This document shows positions 59,850-64,000 of a stretch of 64,000 bases of DNA, piece after piece. The stretch lies in NCBI GenBank assembly GCA_963422465.1, contig OY730174.1, positions 806,001-870,000 of the forward strand. The letters run 5' to 3'. The notes under the pieces were generated by a model. The model ran no database searches. It saw nothing but the letters and a program-made list of their open reading frames with translations, and was not told where the DNA came from. The number at the start of each line of letters is the position of its first letter. Position 1 is the stretch's first letter. A program made the position numbers and the translations under genes. Source of the stretch: Lichina pygmaea. Taxonomy: Eukaryota > Ascomycota > Lichinomycetes > Lichinales > Lichinaceae.

Positions 59850-60126
59850 TGGAAGGGGATGGAGGAAGTAACAGTAGAGCAGAGCAGAGCAGAGAAAGAT
59901 GGAGGAAGACTAAAGAAGATGGGAGAAGATAGAAAGATAGAGAAAAGAGAGGAGGAAGAACGGGAGAAAATGCCCAATTGAGCGGCCTCGGGGGTTTTTC
60001 AGATATCTGTTTCCATTCAAGGGACTAGAACTGTTCATCATAACCAACACCTCTATTTGTCCTTGGCCCAGCCAAATTTCCCTATTTCATCCTTGCCTTG
60101 TTGTAAGAATGGTTCCATACCGAAGT

Positions 60127-60159
<33 letters not shown>

Positions 60160-60188
60160 CGGCTACATCTCCAAGCTGAGGTTCAGTC
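59446..60188. other. Convergent intergenic region with (GA)n and C31
   Basis: Between the ESS2 and THR4 stops. It contains a (GA)n microsatellite at 59812-59847, a purine-rich tract to about 59960, a GGGCT/GGACT short repeat near 59750-59790 and C31 at 60128-60158, the longest homopolymer in the window. Confidence 0.65.
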
Positions 60189-62133
60189 TCACCGATTGAT
60201 CCTCAGATTGTCAATCATTTCTCGAACGCCCTCCCAGCCTTTGCTCGGTTCGAGCACGTGGATGCGTTTCTGCTTGCGCTCGATCCCGGCGAAAGCCTCC
60301 GGTAAGATCTTCTCGTACGAGAAGCTAGCCTCGTCCCGCAACGCGACATCGACCGCGTGTGCGAATTTGGCCGGGTGAGCGGTCGCCAGCGCGACGTGAT
60401 GCGTCTCAGGCGCAGGGTGACGAGTGATGGACCGGAGCGCGGCCGTCACACCGATGGCGGAATGAGGGTCGAGAACGTAGCAGCCGCTGATCGCTGAGAT
60501 GGTGCTTGCGGCGCCCTGAGAGACGTGGCTCGAGCTGAAGATGCTTTTGATGGTTGCTACCGTCTCCGCGTCCGAGACCCGCTCGCTTTCGAAATCACGA
60601 CCCGCCAGCCGGAGCACTGCCGGCTCGACGCTGAAGCCGTCACTGCTTTTCAGCTCTTCCAACCAGCCCTTGACCATCTTGCCAGCCGCTTGCCTTGCTG
60701 AAACGACGTCCTCTGGCCCGTACGCTTCGTAGGCTAAGTACCATAGAAGCCGCTCAAAGTTGCTGCTGACGAGGATATCCATTGCCGGGCTCAAGGTTTC
60801 CTTGACCCCGCGGGGGTGGGCCTTGGCACCGTCCTCGGGGATCCCGCCCTCGGCTTCTTGTCCGTGCAGTGCATGCTTCTCGTACCGACCGGTTGTCCAG
60901 AACCTGTAGAGAATATCGTTTTCGTTGGTTGCGACGACGAGCTTTTCCGTAGGCAACCCCATGCGTTTCGCATAGTAGCCAGCTAGTACATCGCCAAAGT
61001 TGCCCGTCGGCACCACGAACCGCAACTCTGACGAGCCAGACAGACCACCAGAGCGCAACAAGGAGAGGTATGCATAGAAGTAGTACGTGATCTGAGCAAG
61101 GATACGAGCCCAGTTGATCGAATTTACGGCCCCGAGACTGTGATCCTTGTTGATGATTGGGTCTGCAAAGAGAGCTTTGACGATTGCCTGTACACACAAT
61201 GTCAGCTGAACTTTTCCGGGGTGGCCAGCAAGCTTTCAATGCGGAGCATATTGTGATAGACGGACGAAAAGAGAGATGTCCATGGCATGGGAGACAAGTC
61301 AGTCCCTCCAAAGATTGTCATATTACTGGTCTTCGGAGTAGCACCGAATGAGCTCAAAGGAAGGAGGAATGATGAGACAAGTTCCTCTTGTAACTCATGC
61401 AATAGCGAATGTCCTAGAACCATAGATCGTTACTCACTTGGCAGTCGTCAAAGGTGCCTTCCGCAGCAATATTGTGCACATTGGGATCGAGGACAGTTGT
61501 CATCTGAGCCTCTTGTATGGGGCTGATCTTGCCCTTGGGATGTAGAATAAAGACATCAATGTCCTTCTTGCCCCGGAGCCCGTAGATGGCAGCCGAGCCT
61601 GTATCTCCGCTGGTGGCGCCGATGACAGTAAGATGATACCTCTCCTTCTCTAGTCCCCCTTCGTTCCTCCGGACCAAGAAATACTCAAAGAGATTGCCAA
61701 GCAATTGGAGAGCAACGTCCTTGAATGCAAATGTGGGACCATGGAAAAGCTCCAGGAGATGCAAGTTCTTTTCGGGATCAAGTGTGATGAGAGGCGTCAC
61801 GTCAGGCGACCGAAAACAGGAATAGCTTCTTGAGATGATGTCTCTCAGATCGCTGGTAGGAATCTCAGACGTCGATATGTATAATGAGCAGATCCGGAAG
61901 GCGATTTCGTCAAAGGAAAGATTTCGCCAAGCAGTAGACCAGTCGTCTGGAAGGCCAGGAACCTCTTCTGGGATAAACAGGCCGCCATCCTGGGCGAGGC
62001 CTTTGAGGACAACATCTTCAAAAGACAGCTACACGTTGATTAGCATCTGCGGCCATTTTCACTCCAGTCCTCTACATACGTCATACGATCCTCCTCTTGT
62101 GCTAAGATATCTCTGCGAGCCTGATTGCGACAT
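60189..62133 (-). CDS. THR4: Threonine synthase
   Basis: A PLP enzyme that converts O-phosphohomoserine to threonine. Exons 62133-62080, 62028-61438 and 61187-60189 sum to 1644 nt, 547 residues, typical for fungal Thr4. The start reads MSQSGSQRYLSTRGGSYD, then LSFEDVVLKGLAQDGGLFIP, the canonical N-terminus. The PLP lysine is in HGPTFAFKD (about Lys121). TVIGATSGDTGSAAIYGLRG is the phosphate-binding loop. EGTFDDCQ joins AIVKALF across intron 2. NSINWARILAQITYYFYAY and RFVVPTGNFGDVLAGYYAKR are also conserved. Intron 2 (61188-61437) is 250 nt, unusually long here; it contains no obvious coding segment. The gene diverges from COQ8. Confidence 0.95.
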
Positions 62134-62357
62134 CCTAGTGGTGCTGTAGATCCAAAATAGCCGTAAGTGGAGAGGCAGCTTTGAGAGGTAGGGCTACATA
62201 CCCCCTGCTGACGTCAAGCGCTGTAGCCGCCACGGTACCGCTATGGTGTCATCATAAGGTACGTACCGGTATCACGGACCTGGGAGACGCCTTAAACGCG
62301 AGATGCTTCTCCAAAGGCCGACTACGGCACATCGACTCCAAGCTTGATAGCCAAGCA
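62134..62357. promoter_or_regulatory. Shared divergent promoter of THR4 and COQ8
   Basis: Only 224 bp separate the two start codons. It contains a GTACGTACCGGTA palindrome block at about 62260-62272. No TATA box was identified with confidence. Confidence 0.45.
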
Positions 62358-64000
62358 ATGGCCGGCAGACGGCTGCTCGATCTCGCCCATCTGATCAATG
62401 CTTGTCGTCCAGTCTTGCAACGCCATATCCTGCTTCGTCGGCAGGAGTACGAACTCTACACGCGGACCTCTTCACTGGTGAAAGCTATTCGACGTCAAAC
62501 TCATCCACTCGCTTCCAACGCAAAGGCTGCCGCACACTTCTCTCAGCGCCCCAGGGATACAGCAGTAGATGGAATCGAACGACGCCCTGGTTCTTCGGAC
62601 GGGGCTTCTCCGCAGTCAGAACATAGAGGTTCTGATGAGTATGCTGTGCCCTTAGACAGAGGTACAAAGTCGACGGAGCTATCGTCAGAAGATAGGCGAC
62701 GACTACAGCGCGGAAACGAGTCACGGATACCTGCTCAAGCTGCAGAAGCACCCTCAAATGAGCCGGTGCTCCAGGGATCGACAGATGTCTCTCAAGCCCG
62801 TAACAAGGATGTCTTCTACGGCGCTCCCACTCGGGCCGGTACCGTTCTGTCCGAGTTGCCTCGTGCAAAGATCCCGAAGCATACCGAAGCAAGTCAAGGA
62901 CAGCAGAGTGACGGGGGACAGATCGACTCGGACACATTTTACTCGGCCAAAGGTAGCCGTGAGGCAGGTCCGGTACCGAAGGCGGAAGCAGCGCCCGCAC
63001 AGGAGCAGATCCCCGAGGACATCAACACGGATGTGTTTCACAGTCCTCGAATCGCAGAGCTGCTCGGCGGAGGGACTCAAGGCTCAAAGCAGGGCTCTCA
63101 CCTTGACTTGGAGGGCGCTACTGAGACGCCCGTTGAGCATACGGACATGGCTAAGGGATTTGACCAAGATACATTCAACGTCCGGTCCTCGACGCAGAAG
63201 AGCGTCACGCCGCCGGACAGCGACATGCTTGACGGTCCAAGGACGGTCTCGGCACAGTCCAGAGAAGGCGAGCTGAAAAGACTGGATGCGGATGTGGCGG
63301 AAGAAGTACAAGGGTCGGCGCCCAAACCGGAGGTTAGCATCACGGAGAGCTTGGTCAGCCAGCAGACGCTGATATGCTGATAGCATAGAGTAGCCGATCC
63401 GGCCTCTCGACGTAACCAGTGAAAAGGCAGCGTTTCAGATGCACGAGTCGAAGGTGCCTTCCTCGCGTCTGAGCCGCCTCTGGCACTATGGGGGATTGGC
63501 CACGGGGATGGCTTTGGGAGCCGTCAGCGAGCGGCTGCGGCAAGCGACAGGAGGTGGCGGCCAGGCTGCGGGCTCGACCGGGTCATCGTTCATCATGTCT
63601 GCAGCGAACATGGACCGCCTGGTGGCGAAGCTGTCACGGATGAGAGGGGCGGCACTGAAACTGGGGCAGATGATCAGTTTCCAGGGTTAAATCTCCCCTC
63701 CACCAAGTGGACACCGTCATGGAAAGGCAATTGATCTGATTCTGGGATTAGACGCTAGCCTGCTTCCCGGTCCTATTCATGAAGTGCTCCAACGCGTGCA
63801 GGACAGCGCCGACTACATGCCGACGTGGCAGCGCGACAAGGTTCTCGCGAAGAACCTCGGGGATAAGTGGCGGGATCTGTTCGCATCGTTTGACGACGTG
63901 CCCATGGCCGCGGCTTCGATCGGGCAGGTGCACGGCGCCGTCCTGCGGTCAACCGGACAGCGCGTGGCGGTGAAGGTGCAATACCCGGGTGTAGCCGACT
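62358..64000 (+). CDS. COQ8: COQ8/ABC1 atypical kinase for ubiquinone biosynthesis (partial, 3' end missing)
   Basis: A mitochondrial UbiB-family ATPase/kinase required for the coenzyme Q synthome. Exons 62358-63353, 63439-63685 and 63752 onward; the gene runs off the right edge. The start MAGRRLLDLAHLINACRPVL fits a mitochondrial leader. About 300 residues of low-complexity Ser/Glu/Arg-rich sequence precede the conserved part and contain repeated DTFYSA/DVFHSP/DTFNVR-like units. The signature KxGQ helix (MRGAALKLGQMISFQ), the Ala-rich loop replacing the P-loop (AAASIGQVHGAV) and VAVKVQYPGV are all visible. The intron at 63354-63438 uses a weaker donor (GTCAGC) and is a best guess. The intron at 63686-63751 is supported by the conserved join FQ-DASLLPGP. 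Confidence 0.9.

Noticed and set aside
1-64000. tRNA, rRNA and CRISPR-like arrays
   Set aside because: Scanned by eye for B-box-like GGTTCGANNCC with a matching acceptor stem and for regularly spaced repeats. Nothing convincing was found, though a covariance-model search could still reveal a tRNA.

Overview
The window is nuclear DNA of a filamentous ascomycete (Pezizomycotina), judged from the genes. The evidence is split genes with short GT-AG introns (mostly 48-120 nt), mitochondrial and vacuolar eukaryotic proteins, a CBF1-type bHLH factor, a fungal UBA/UIM USP-like protein, a YDR124W-like (DUF2841) protein, and a decayed retroelement gag of the kind common in Pezizomycotina. Coding DNA is GC-rich. 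Intergenic DNA carries long poly(G)/poly(C) runs and islands of GTAC/TACGTA palindromes. The species cannot be named from this. Exon-intron models were derived by hand. For most genes the exon lengths sum to a multiple of three and rejoin conserved motifs, which supports the models.

Layout, left to right: UreF-like urease accessory protein (+); PGS1 (-); complex I subunit NDUFA12 with a 7-nt microexon (+); a Ybt1-like ABCC transporter (+); a UBA/UIM/USP-like protein with a long Asp run (+); mRNA-export factor SAC3 (-); N-terminal amidase NTA1 (+); CBF1 (-) with a cluster of CACGTG boxes upstream; a gag relic; a YCF1-type vacuolar ABCC transporter (-). Then comes a gene-poor stretch of about 9 kb (35.3-44.6 kb) that contains a ~1-kb imperfect palindrome. 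After it lie a YDR124W-like protein (+), SPT4 (-), PPT1/PP5 phosphatase (+), a Pop8/Rpp14-like RNase P/MRP subunit (-), a small unrecognised protein (+), a probably decaying Nudix gene (+), ESS2 (+), THR4 (-), and COQ8, which runs off the right edge (+).

Most genes are unlinked housekeeping functions: transcription elongation, mRNA export, RNA processing, phospholipid, threonine and ubiquinone metabolism, and protein turnover. No biosynthetic cluster or defence island is evident. Two full-length ABCC pumps lie about 20 kb apart on opposite strands. The YCF1-like one has a perfect Yap1-type site upstream. THR4 and COQ8 diverge from a 224-bp shared promoter.

The most unusual structures are the palindrome at 37.16-38.14 kb, whose arms differ mainly by transitions (a RIP-like pattern), the NDUFA12 microexon, the CACGTG cluster upstream of the gene for its own expected binding factor, and the small lineage-specific-looking protein at 55.3 kb. 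I found no convincing tRNA or rRNA gene.
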